Shown here: positions 1-8,500 of the stretch, piece after piece
Position numbering within the stretch: position 1 is the first letter of the stretch
How the letters are laid out: each line of letters starts with the position of its first letter
Origin: Streptosporangiales bacterium
GTDB lineage: Bacteria; Actinomycetota; Actinomycetes; Streptosporangiales; WHSR01
DNA: 59,668 nucleotides
Assembly (NCBI GenBank): GCA_009379995.1
Contig: WHSR01000023.1
Location: 1 to 59,668, forward strand
Reading direction: 5' to 3'
Position numbers and translations under genes: made by a program
Notes under the pieces: generated by a model
Told to the model about the DNA's origin: nothing
Seen by the model: the letters and a program-made list of their open reading frames with translations, nothing else
Database searches by the model: none

Positions 1-1
1 C

Positions 2-100
2 AAAGACAAAGCTGTCTCCGCCCTGCGACGCCTGCAGAAACTGCCCGCACTCGTCCGGGCGTTCTTCGGCGACCCGCACCTGCGCTACATCACCGCATAA
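2..100 (+). CDS. C-terminal end of an unidentified protein (partial)
   Basis: An open frame enters from the left edge and stops at TAA (98-100). It encodes 32 residues ending RAFFGDPHLRYITA. The composition (LRRLQKLPALVRAFF) is helical and basic. It might be the tail of a transposase, since a probable transposase also starts at the right edge, but I do not recognise a family. The bases between this stop and the next start (101-149) hold no clear promoter or terminator. Confidence 0.35.
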   Translation, partial: KDKAVSALRRLQKLPALVRAFFGDPHLRYITA

Positions 101-149
101 ACACACATCAGTCGACTTACTTTCGATCGCCTTAGTAACACCCGTCGTT

Positions 150-908
150 GTGGAACAGGTGGGCTGTACGGGGGTGGGCAGCAACGTACAGGCGGTCGTG
201 TTCGACTTCTTCGGGACCCTCACCCCCGGCGTCACCGCCACCAGTCAGGAGACCGCGCACCGCAGGGTCGCGGCGTGCCTCGGCCTGGCGGAGGCCGCGT
301 ACCTGCGGGCGGTGGCGGCGTCTTGGCCACAGCGCTGTACGGGCGCGCTCGGCGACATCGCCGAGACGCTGCGCTGGCTCGCCCGCGAGTGCGGCGGGCA
401 CCCGGACGAGGACGCGGTGAGCACGGCGTGCCAGATACGCCGGGACGCCATGCGTGACCAGGCCCGGCTACGGCCCGAGGCGGCGGACGTGTGCGGCGAG
501 CTGGTACGGCGAGGGCTGCGGCTGGGCCTGATGAGCGACTGCACGCACGAACTGCCGGAGATCTGGCCGTCGTTGCCGGTCGCCCCGTATTTCGACGCGG
601 TGGTCTTCTCGGTGGAGGCCGGCGTACGGAAGCCCGATCCTGCGATGTACACGCTGGCCTGCGAGGGGCTCGGCGTCGAGCCCGCGGAGTGCCTCTACGT
701 CGGCGACGGCGGGGGCAACGAGCTCACCGGCGCGACGGCCATGGGCATGCGGGCGGTTCAGCTCGCGGCGCCCGACAACGCCGGAGCGTTCGTCCACGAC
801 CGGGAACAGGGCTGGCGTGGGGCCGCGGTCACCGGACTCCGCGCCGTCCCCTCGTTGCTTGGTCCTCGGAGGTCAGTCGGCGTAGAGCCGATCGAGGTCG
901 ACGAGTAG
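150..908 (+). CDS. HAD superfamily hydrolase (HAD-IA type)
   Basis: The 252-residue protein has the haloacid dehalogenase fold signatures in order. Motif I is VVFDFFGTLTP, with the nucleophile Asp19. Motif II is LMSDCTHE. The motif III lysine is in VRKPDPAMY, and motif IV is YVGDGGGNE. The DFFGT form of motif I, with Phe where phosphatases usually carry a second Asp, is common in HAD-IA dehalogenase/phosphatase-like enzymes, so the substrate cannot be read from sequence. The chosen start is GTG at 150, and an internal GTG at 159 is possible. Its last 36 bases overlap a degenerate gene on the opposite strand (873-1309). It is probably cytoplasmic, since no signal peptide or membrane segment is present. 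Confidence 0.8.
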   Translation: MEQVGCTGVGSNVQAVVFDFFGTLTPGVTATSQETAHRRVAACLGLAEAAYLRAVAASWPQRCTGALGDIAETLRWLARECGGHPDEDAVSTACQIRRDAMRDQARLRPEAADVCGELVRRGLRLGLMSDCTHELPEIWPSLPVAPYFDAVVFSVEAGVRKPDPAMYTLACEGLGVEPAECLYVGDGGGNELTGATAMGMRAVQLAAPDNAGAFVHDREQGWRGAAVTGLRAVPSLLGPRRSVGVEPIEVDE

Positions 909-1309
909 GACGTGCTCGCGTCGGGCGGCCGCCCGCAGCTCGGCGTCGAACCCGTCGCCGCTGTAGCACGCGAGCACCGCGTCCCGAGCATCGACGCCCC
1001 GCGCTCCAAGCAGTCACGAGCGCGTCGCAGCCGGTCCAGATGCTCAAGGCCCATGACCTCGCCCCACCTGGCCTCACCGAGTGAGAGAACACGCCGCCGC
1101 TCCCCCGGCCCCGCTCGCGGCGTTGACCACGACATCGACCTCGATCTGGGTCCGATTGGCCGGATCGGGGACCGTGCCGCTGGCAACCTCGCCCGGCAGC
1201 CCGCCGAAGATCTCTTCGTCGGCCCGAATGGCGTACTCCCGGCACAGCGACTCGAAGTGCGGACCCACCACCTGTGAGTGAAAGCGAGCCTTCCCGCTCG
1301 CCCAGGCAC
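873..1309 (-). pseudogene. Relic of an archaeal-type AAA ATPase with DUF234 C-terminal domain
   Basis: Three minus-strand segments join into the C-terminal part of a DUF234 ATPase. The first (about 1310 to 1085) reads RFHSQVVGPHFESLCREYA and later TQIEVDVVVNAA. The second is shifted and reads LGEARWGEVMGLEHLDRL. The third returns to the first frame and ends AAARREHVLLVDLDRLYAD before TGA (873-875). The order matches the usual end of this family: a restriction-endonuclease-like fold with an Asp-Val/Glu-Ala-Lys core, then a closing LLVDLDRLY. The P-loop ATPase half that should lie upstream is absent; that position is occupied by the end of the acetoacetyl-CoA synthetase gene. Two frame changes and loss of the N-terminal half make it non-functional. 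Confidence 0.6.
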
Positions 1310-3316
1310 TTACGTCACCCGTATCCGGGTGAAGTGCTCCAGGACCTCGGGGTTGGCGAGGGCGTCCGGGTTGGCGGCCTTCTCCACCGGGATGCCGAGC
1401 AGCATCTTCCGGACCGGGATCTCGAGCTTCTTGCCGGAAAGCGTCCGCGGGATGCCGGGCACCTCGTACACCTCGTCCGGCACGTGCCGCGGGGACAGCT
1501 CGGTGCGCAGCGCGGCCCGCAGCCGCCCGATCAGGTCGTCGTCCACCCTGAAGCCCTCGTCGGGTGCGACGAAGAGGATGAGCCGCCCCTCCTGGCCGAG
1601 CTGACCGGTGTCGACCACCAGGCTGTCGGCGACCTCCGGGAACTTCTCGACGGCCCGGTAGAACTCGCTGGTGCCCACGCGGACACCGCCCCGGTTGAGG
1701 GTGGAGTCGGAGCGTCCGTAGATGACGCAGCCACCGTCGGGGCGGAACTTGATCCAGTCGCCGTGCCGCCACACGTCCCGGTACATGTCGAAGTAGCTCT
1801 CCCAGTAGCGGCTGCCGTCCGGATCGTTCCAGAAGTAGATCGGCATCGACGGCATCGGCTCGGTGATGACGAGCTCGCCTACCTCGTCCACCACCGGACG
1901 GCCGGCCAGGTCGAACGCCTCCACCTCGGCGCCCAGGCAGCGGGCCTGAATCACCCCGGCGCGCACCGGCAGCAGCGGGCAGGGGCCGACGAACCCGGTG
2001 GCCAGGTCGGTGCCGCCGCTGAACGAGCCGAGCAGCACGTCCTCCTTGGCGTTCTCGTACACCCAGGCGAAGCCCTCCGGCGCCAACGGCGCGCCGGTCG
2101 AGCCGATGGCCCGCAGCCGGCTCAGGTCCGCCTCCCGCCGCGGCTCGAGGCCGGCCTTCATGCACGCGGTGACGTACGGCGCGCTGGCGCCGAAGTAGGT
2201 GACGCCCGTCTCCGCGGCCAGCCGCCACAGCACGCCCATATCGGGATGGCCGGCGCTGCCGTCGTAGGTGACCACCGTCGCGCCCACCAGCAGGCCACCC
2301 ACCAGGTAGTTCCACATCATCCAGCCGGTGGTGGTGTACCAGAAGAACACATCGTCGGGCCCGAGGTCCTGGTGCATCGCCATGGCCTTGAGGTGCTCGA
2401 GCACCACGCCACCGTGCCCGTGCACGATCGCCTTGGGCAGCCCGGTGGTGCCCGACGAGTAGAGCACCCACAGCGGATGGTCGAACGGCACCTCCTCGAA
2501 CTGGGGGCGGTCGGCGTCCGGCGGCGCGGCGGCCACCAGGTCGGACCACGCCATGCCGGCGCGCAGAGCCGCCGGCGACGCGGCGGGGTCCAGGTACGGC
2601 ACCAGCACCGTCGCCTCGACCGTCGGCAGCGCAGCCTCGATCTCGCCGACGACGCCGAGCCGGTCGAACGGCTTCCCGTTGTAGCTGTAGCCGTCCACCG
2701 CGACGAGCACCTTCGGCTCGATCTGGCTGAAGCGGTCGATGACGCTCGGCGCGCCGAAGTCCGGTGAGCAGGACGACCAGATCGCCCCGATGCTCGCGGC
2801 GGCCAGAAAGACGAGCAGCGCCTCGGGGATCGCGGGAAGGTAGCCGACGATCCGATCCCCGCGCCGTACGCCGAGCGCGCGCAGGGCGGCGGCGACGCGG
2901 GCGACCTCCCTGGCCAGCTCGGCGTGGGTAAGGGTGCGGCCCGTCCCGTCCTCGGAGCGAAACACCAGCGCCGGGCGGTCCGCGTGGTCGCCGTCGGCGT
3001 GCCGGAGGGCGTTCTGCGCGTAATTGAGGGTCGCGCCGGGGAACCACCCCAGCCCGGGCATCGCGGCGCCCTCCCGTACCGGCCCGCCGCCGCGCCGGCC
3101 TCGGACGTCGAAGTACTCCCACAGCGAGTCCCAGAAGGCGTCGATCTCGGTGACCGACCACCGCCAGAGATCCTCGTACGACCCGAGGCGCAACCCCCGC
3201 TCGGCCTCCAGCCATCGCAGGTATCCAGCGATCTTCGACCCGTTCCGTGCCTCCTCCGACGGCTCCCAGAGCAGGGTTCCCTCGGCGATCCGGCCGATCT
3301 CTGACTGTTGCCGCAC
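1310..3316 (-). CDS. Acetoacetyl-CoA synthetase
   Basis: This 668-residue enzyme belongs to the acyl-adenylate-forming family and matches acetoacetyl-CoA synthetase in length and order of motifs. It activates acetoacetate with ATP and CoA. The N-terminal region (SYEDLWRWSVTEIDAFWDSL) is the ACS N-domain. The phosphate-binding motif YSSGTTGLPKAIVHGHGG is near residue 285. GGTDLATGF follows, then GRSDSTLNRGGVRVGTSEFY. The catalytic lysine of the C-terminal lid is in SGKKLEIPVRK near residue 628. The chosen start is GTG at 3316, which follows GGAAGGAG by a suitable spacing. The open frame extends to 3796 but that part is antisense to the next gene. It is divergent from the FAD oxidase, with 106 bp between the starts. 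A role in ketone-body or PHB-derived carbon use is inferred. Confidence 0.9.
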   Translation of the reverse strand: MRQQSEIGRIAEGTLLWEPSEEARNGSKIAGYLRWLEAERGLRLGSYEDLWRWSVTEIDAFWDSLWEYFDVRGRRGGGPVREGAAMPGLGWFPGATLNYAQNALRHADGDHADRPALVFRSEDGTGRTLTHAELAREVARVAAALRALGVRRGDRIVGYLPAIPEALLVFLAAASIGAIWSSCSPDFGAPSVIDRFSQIEPKVLVAVDGYSYNGKPFDRLGVVGEIEAALPTVEATVLVPYLDPAASPAALRAGMAWSDLVAAAPPDADRPQFEEVPFDHPLWVLYSSGTTGLPKAIVHGHGGVVLEHLKAMAMHQDLGPDDVFFWYTTTGWMMWNYLVGGLLVGATVVTYDGSAGHPDMGVLWRLAAETGVTYFGASAPYVTACMKAGLEPRREADLSRLRAIGSTGAPLAPEGFAWVYENAKEDVLLGSFSGGTDLATGFVGPCPLLPVRAGVIQARCLGAEVEAFDLAGRPVVDEVGELVITEPMPSMPIYFWNDPDGSRYWESYFDMYRDVWRHGDWIKFRPDGGCVIYGRSDSTLNRGGVRVGTSEFYRAVEKFPEVADSLVVDTGQLGQEGRLILFVAPDEGFRVDDDLIGRLRAALRTELSPRHVPDEVYEVPGIPRTLSGKKLEIPVRKMLLGIPVEKAANPDALANPEVLEHFTRIRVT

Positions 3317-3422
3317 CCGACGACTCCTTCCTGGTGCTGACTCGCCGGCTACCCCAAGCATGACCGCCGGTGCCGTCATCCCGCCAGGATGCCTGCCGCG
3401 GAGTGGGTGCGAGGATCGGGGC

Positions 3423-4841
3423 ATGACCGCCGCGTACCTGCCGGAGCTGGCCCGGGTCGTCGGGCCAGGAACCGTGATCACCGACCCCGAGCAGCTCGAC
3501 GTACACGCCCACGACCTGTGGCCGGTGTCCGCGAAGGAGTACCTGCAGGGCAGGCACCCGCATCGGCCCGACGCCGTCGTGCGAGTCACCGACGAGAGCC
3601 AGATCCCGCCGATGCTCGTCTGGGCAGCGGAGCGCAAGGTGCCGGTCACCCCGCGCGGACTCGGCTCCGGTGTCACAGGGGCGGCGGTGCCCGTGCACGG
3701 CGGCATCGTCCTGGATCTCTCCGCGCTCGCCGGAATCGTCGATCTCGACGAGACCGACCTCACGGTCACCGTCCGGGCCGGCACCCGCGGCGACACGCTG
3801 GAGGACGCGCTCGCCGAGCGCGGCTACACCCTGGGCCACTCCCCGCAGTCGCTCCCGCTGTCCTCCCCCGGCGGCTGGGTCGCGACCCGCGCGATCGGCC
3901 AGTTCTCCTCGCGGTACGGCGGCATCGAGGACCTCGTGGTGAGCCTCACGGTGGTGCTGCCGACCGGCGAGACGGTACGGCTGCCGCGCGTGCCCCGGGC
4001 GGCCGTCGGACCCGACCTGAAGCATCTCTTCCTCGGCGCCGAGGGCACGCTCGGGATCGTCACCGAGGTCACGCTCAGGATCTTCCCGCTGCCGGAACAC
4101 CGGACCGTACAGGCGCTGCGCTTCCCCGACGTCGCCTCCGGCATCGAGGCGATGCGCCACATCACCCGGGCCGGGCTGCGACCGTTCCTGGTCCGGCTCT
4201 ACGACGAGGACGAGTCCCGGATCGCCATGAACGACGGCTCCTTCGACGGCTGTGCGCTGTTCCTCGGCAGCGAGGGGGTACGGGCCGTCGCCGAGGCCGA
4301 GCAGGTTACGGCGCTGGACTGCTGCACCCGGTTCGGCGGCGAGCGTCTCGGCCCGGAACCCGCCCAGCGGTGGCTCGACCACCGCTACGACGTCTCCGCC
4401 CTGGAGAGCCTGCTGCGCCATCCGGGAGGGCTGGTCGAGACCATCGAGGTGGCGCACTTCTGGAGCCGGATCCACCGCGTCTACGCGGACCTGAAGGACG
4501 CGCTCACCCCGCTCGCCGGGGTGCTCGGGCACTTCTCCCACGTGTATTCCCACGGCACGTCGCTGTACCTGATCCTGGTCGGCGAGGCCGCGGACGACGC
4601 AGCTGTCCAGCGGCGTCTCACCGAGATCTGGACGGCCGCGATGGAGATCTGCCTGGAACACGACGCGGCGATCTCCCACCACCACGGGGTCGGGATCGCC
4701 CGGCTCCCCTACCTTCGGCGGGCGCTCGGCGAGGGCGCGACCACCGTGCTCCACCGGGTCAAGGCCGCCCTCGACCCCGCCGGCGTGCTCAACCCCGGAA
4801 AACTCGGTACGGACCGCCCACACAGTGAAGTGCAACACTAA
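3423..4841 (+). CDS. FAD-binding oxidase, alkyldihydroxyacetonephosphate-synthase-like
   Basis: The 472-residue protein has an N-terminal PCMH-type FAD domain (VTPRGLGSGVTGAAVP near residues 78-93, then HSPQSLPLSSPGG and RYGGIEDLVVSL). Its C-terminal cap ends DPAGVLNPGKLG. The SHHHGVG sequence at about residues 418-424 is typical of alkyl-DHAP synthase and D-lactate dehydrogenase relatives, where the histidines act at the flavin. The reaction could be an alkyl-DHAP or 2-hydroxyacid oxidation. Actinobacteria rarely make ether lipids, so I favour an unknown 2-hydroxyacid or an AGPS paralogue. The start is ATG 3423; upstream sequence in frame belongs to the divergent synthetase. Its stop codon lies inside the first palindrome of the vapB operator. 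Confidence 0.8.
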   Translation: MTAAYLPELARVVGPGTVITDPEQLDVHAHDLWPVSAKEYLQGRHPHRPDAVVRVTDESQIPPMLVWAAERKVPVTPRGLGSGVTGAAVPVHGGIVLDLSALAGIVDLDETDLTVTVRAGTRGDTLEDALAERGYTLGHSPQSLPLSSPGGWVATRAIGQFSSRYGGIEDLVVSLTVVLPTGETVRLPRVPRAAVGPDLKHLFLGAEGTLGIVTEVTLRIFPLPEHRTVQALRFPDVASGIEAMRHITRAGLRPFLVRLYDEDESRIAMNDGSFDGCALFLGSEGVRAVAEAEQVTALDCCTRFGGERLGPEPAQRWLDHRYDVSALESLLRHPGGLVETIEVAHFWSRIHRVYADLKDALTPLAGVLGHFSHVYSHGTSLYLILVGEAADDAAVQRRLTEIWTAAMEICLEHDAAISHHHGVGIARLPYLRRALGEGATTVLHRVKAALDPAGVLNPGKLGTDRPHSEVQH

Positions 4842-4858
4842 TAGTAGAGTGCTACACT
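4829..4858 (+). promoter_or_regulatory. Twin palindromic operator and probable leaderless promoter of vapBC
   Basis: Two copies of the palindrome AGTGNNNCACT (AGTGCAACACT at 4829-4839 and AGTGCTACACT at 4848-4858) are centred 19 bp apart, roughly two helical turns. Type II antitoxins usually repress their operon from such paired sites. The second copy contains TACACT (4853-4858), a good actinobacterial -10. Only six bases separate it from the vapB ATG at 4865, so transcription would begin at or next to the start codon. Confidence 0.6.
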
Positions 4859-4864
4859 GACGTC

Positions 4865-5134
4865 ATGCCCACCACCCGGCGCCGCCACATGATCACCGAA
4901 ACCGCGGATGTGGCGCGGGCCCTGGACGATGCCGCCCGGCGCTGGCCCGAGGACAGCTCCGCACGGAGCAAGCTCCTGCTTCGGCTGATCCGGGAAGGCC
5001 ACCGTGCGATCCGCCGAGGCCGCGGGAGCGAGACGAGACGGCGTCGGGAAGCCGTTCGCCGTACCAGCGGGACGCTTACTGGCACCTATCCCCCCGGCTA
5101 CTTGGATCGGCTGCGGGAAGACTGGCCAGAGTGA
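4865..5134 (+). CDS. vapB: VapB-like antitoxin
   Basis: This 89-residue, charged protein has no Shine-Dalgarno sequence and lies directly upstream of a PIN toxin. The two overlap by four bases (GTGA, 5131-5134). The N-terminal region (about 5-50) is helical and could form the DNA-binding part. The C-terminal end (TYPPGYLDRLREDWPE) resembles the toxin-neutralising tail of antitoxins paired with VapC. The assignment depends mainly on context, size and the operator in front. The family within the antitoxins is unclear; the sequence lacks an obvious AbrB or ribbon-helix-helix signature. Confidence 0.75.
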   Translation: MPTTRRRHMITETADVARALDDAARRWPEDSSARSKLLLRLIREGHRAIRRGRGSETRRRREAVRRTSGTLTGTYPPGYLDRLREDWPE

Positions 5135-5514
5135 TCGTCGTCGACGCCAGCGTCCTCATCGGGCACCTCGACGGCGCCGACCCGCATCATGAGAAGGCGA
5201 CCCAGATGCTGCTGGATGCCGCCGAATACCCACTCGGTGCGAGCACGATCACCATCGCCGAAGTGCTCGTCCGTCCCGCCCAGGGAGATCGGCTCAGCGC
5301 CGCCCAATCCGCTCTTGACGCACTAGCCCTTCAAGAGATTCCCCTCGAGCCGGGAGCCGCCTTCCGCCTGGCGAGGTTGCGGGCCGAGACGAGACTAAAG
5401 CTCCCGGATTGCTGCGTCCTGCTCGCAGCCCTGGAGTGCTCCGCCGAGAGGGCCCTGACCCTCGATGACCGGCTGCGGGCACAGGCCCTGCGCCTCGGAA
5501 TCGGCACAGGATGA
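5131..5514 (+). CDS. vapC: VapC-type PIN-domain ribonuclease toxin
   Basis: The 127-residue protein has the PIN acidic cluster expected of a Mg-dependent RNase: Asp5 (IVVDASVLIGHLDG), Glu44 (TITIAEVL), Asp93 (KLPDCCVLLAA) and Asp112/113 (LTLDDRL). VapC toxins typically cut tRNA or rRNA when freed from VapB. All catalytic residues are present, so it should be active. The GTG start overlaps the vapB stop, giving translational coupling. A hairpin follows after 26 bp. Confidence 0.88.
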   Translation: MIVVDASVLIGHLDGADPHHEKATQMLLDAAEYPLGASTITIAEVLVRPAQGDRLSAAQSALDALALQEIPLEPGAAFRLARLRAETRLKLPDCCVLLAALECSAERALTLDDRLRAQALRLGIGTG

Positions 5515-5540
5515 GACCATGAACGGGTCCAGAACCTAGG

Positions 5541-5570
5541 AGCGCAGGATGCACGCGGTGATCCTGCGCT
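5541..5570. terminator. Perfect 10-bp hairpin between convergent vapBC and RND genes
   Basis: AGCGCAGGAT (5541-5550) and ATCCTGCGCT (5561-5570) form a perfect stem with a 10-base loop. It sits between two converging genes and could end transcription from either side. No T-tract follows on either strand, so it would be the GC-hairpin type common in actinobacteria. Confidence 0.6.
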
Positions 5571-5574
5571 TCGG

Positions 5575-8500
5575 TCAGCCGGGGGTCGTCGACGCGGCGT
5601 CGCGGCGGCGCCTGCCGAAACCGCCCTTGAGCCTCTCCGTCATGAGATAGAGCGTGGGCACCACGATCAGGGTCAGCACCGTCGAGCTGGTCAGCCCGCC
5701 GATCACGACCATGGCCAACGGTTGGGAGAGGAACCCGCCGTCGCCGGTCAGCCCGAGTGCCATCGGAGTCAGCGCGCAGATAGTAGCGACCGCTGTCATC
5801 AGGATCGGCCGGAGCCGTCGCCGCCCTCCGGCGATCACCGCGTCCTCGGGGTCCATTCCGGCCTTGCGGTACTGGTTGATCAGGTCGAGGAGCACGATGG
5901 CGTTCGTGACTACGATCCCGACCAGCATCAGCATGCCGATGAGGGAAGGTACGCCCAGCTCGGTTCCGGTGGCCAGGAGCAGGACAACGGCGCCGGTGGC
6001 CGCGAACGGCACCGAGACCATGAGGATGAGCGGCTGCAGAACGCTGCGGAACGTGGCCATCATGATCAAGTAGACGATGAGGATCGCCGCCAACAGGGCG
6101 ATACCCAAGTCGGAGAACGCCTCCTGCTGCTGGGTGGTCACCCCGGCCAGGGAGTACGTGGCGCCCTCCGGAAGGCTCAGCCGGGAAAGCCTCTGCTGTA
6201 GGTCGTTGCTGACCGCGCCGACGTTCTCCGCCGTGGCCGTGCCGGTGACCGATGCGCTGCGTTCCCCGTCGATGTGGGTGATGCGCACAGGCCCCTCGTC
6301 CTCGACAACGTCGGCGACCTTGCGGAGCTTGACGGTGCTCCCGGTCGGCGTCGCGAGCTTGAGATCGCGCAGCTCGTCGATGTCCGTCGCGGACGAGCCC
6401 AGCCGCACGACCACGGCGCGACGTTCGCCCTCCAGATACGCGTCGGCGACCGCGGTGCCCTGGTACACCTGGTTCACCATCTGCCCGATCTGGACCTCGG
6501 TGAGCCCTCTCTCGGCGGCCTCCTCCCTGTCGATCCGGATCTGCACCCTGGGTTGCGCGTTGCTGAGGTTGCTCGTCACGTCGGCGGTGCTCGGCATGTC
6601 CCCTACCGCGCCCTCCACATGGGCCGCGGCGGCGCGAAGCGTCTCCGTGTCCGGCGCCTGCACGATCACCTCGAGCTGGGCGCTGTTGACCCCGCCGGCG
6701 GAGACGGAGAGCTCGCCGGCCTCCGGGGGCAGGGCGGCCAGCCGCTCCCGCAGCTCATGCTCGAACTTCGCCTGGTCGGCCTCCAGGTTGGAGATGATGG
6801 AGAACTGTGCGGTGTTCGAGCCGGTCTGGGTCCCGCCGAACGCGGCGGCGATCGGGTCGTCGAAGGAGCCGATGTTGACCTGGTACGCCTCGGTCTCCGG
6901 CAGGTCGTCGAGGGCGGCCTCGACGTGTTTGGCCGCGTCGTTGGTGGCGGTAAGGCTGGTGCCGGGCGGCAGCTCCTGGCTTACCGTAAAGGTGTTCTGC
7001 CCCTCTTGCCCGAGGAAGTTGGTGCCCAGCCGGGGCAGCAGCCCCATGGTGCCGACGAAGACGAGGAAGGCGAGCAGCAGGGCGATGAACCGATGGCGCG
7101 CCGCCCACCGGATCACGGGCACGTAGCCGCGCTGCAGCGGGCTGCGTTCCTCCCGGGCGACCGCGAGCTCGCGTACCGACTCGGGGTCCAGATCGGTCAC
7201 CCGCCTCGGTGTCTTCAGGAACCAGTAGGCCAGCACGGGTATGACGGTCAGGGACACCAGCAGCGAGGCAGCCAGCGCCACGGTGATGGTCAGTCCGAAC
7301 GGGCGGAACAGCTCCCCGACCTGGCCTCCGACGAAGACGATCGGCAGGAACACGGCCACCGTCGTCAGCGTCGAGGCGGTGATCGCCCCCGCCACCTCGC
7401 GGACCGCGGTGAGGATGGTGGCGGCCTTCTCACCGCCGTACTCGAGATGACGCTTGATGTTCTCCAGCACCACAATCGAGTCGTCGACCACCCGGCCCAC
7501 GGCGATGGTCAGCCCACCCAAGGTGAGGATGTTCAGCGAGAAGTCGCCGGTCCACAGCACGATGAGGGCGACGAGAACGGACAGCGGAATGGAGACGGCG
7601 GTCACCACGGTCGACCTGATCGACAGCAGGAAGACGAGGATCGCCAGGACCGCGAAGGCGAGCCCCAGCAAGCCCTCGGTGGTGAGGCCCTCGATGGACT
7701 GCTCGATGTACGGGGACTGGTCGAAGACCACCGACAGCTGCCCTCCGGCGCCGAGCTTGGACCCCAGCTCGGGCATCATCCCCTGGATCGCTTGGGAGAT
7801 GTCGACGGCGTTGCCGTCCTGTGTCTTGGTGACGAGCACACCCAGGCTGGGCTCACCGTTGGTGCGGGTGTACGAGGTCGGCTCCGCCAGCGTCGCCCCG
7901 ACCTTCGCTACCTCGCCGAGCCGAACGGCGTCGGGTGTCGGAGGGGTGGGCGCCACGATCCCCGGCGGCATCCCGAGCATCGGGATCGAACCGGGGAAGG
8001 CTCCCGGCGGGAGCTGCCCCGGGAATCCGCCCGGAATCGCCCCCGGCGGGAGCTGTCCGGGGAACTGCCCGGGTGGGATTCCGGGTGGGTTACCGGGTGG
8101 GGTCGTCGGTGGGATGGAGGGTGAGCCGGTGGGTGAGATCGTCGGCGAAGCCGTCGGCGACACGGTGGGCGTCAGCGTGGGCGTCGGCGTTGGGGTCACG
8201 GACGAGGTCGGCGACATCGACGAGGTCGGGGAGGTCGACGAGGTCGGGCCCACGGCGCTTGCCGGTGCGACGGCCGCCGCCCCGTTCGCCGCGGCGGCGG
8301 GCCGGGTGCCGGCCGCCCCTGCCGCCGCTCCCGCCCCCACGCCCGCGGCACCGCCCGCAGCACCGCCCGCTGACGGGCTGGCACCGCCGACGGGCAGGAT
8401 GTAGAGGTTCTCGATCTCCTCGATCGAGGAGAACCCGTTGCCGACCTGCACAGACAGCGAGTCATCACCGCGGTCCAGGGTGCCGCCGGGCATCGAGAGC

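Noticed and set aside
3024..3422. N-terminal extension of the FAD oxidase
   Set aside because: The extra 133 residues are antisense to the divergent synthetase and unlike the family; ATG 3423 fits.
1074..4838. 1254-residue minus-strand open frame
   Set aside because: Arg/Gly/Pro-rich translation antisense to the FAD oxidase and out of frame with the acetoacetyl-CoA synthetase; a GC-driven shadow, apart from its last part, which belongs to the DUF234 relic.
6274..8124. 616-residue plus-strand open frame opposite the RND pump
   Set aside because: Low-information His/Gly/Asp-rich sequence fully antisense to a well-supported transporter.
8000..8200. Tandem units considered as a CRISPR or minisatellite array
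   Set aside because: Units are in-frame Pro/Gly/Thr codons without unique spacers; explained as protein low complexity.
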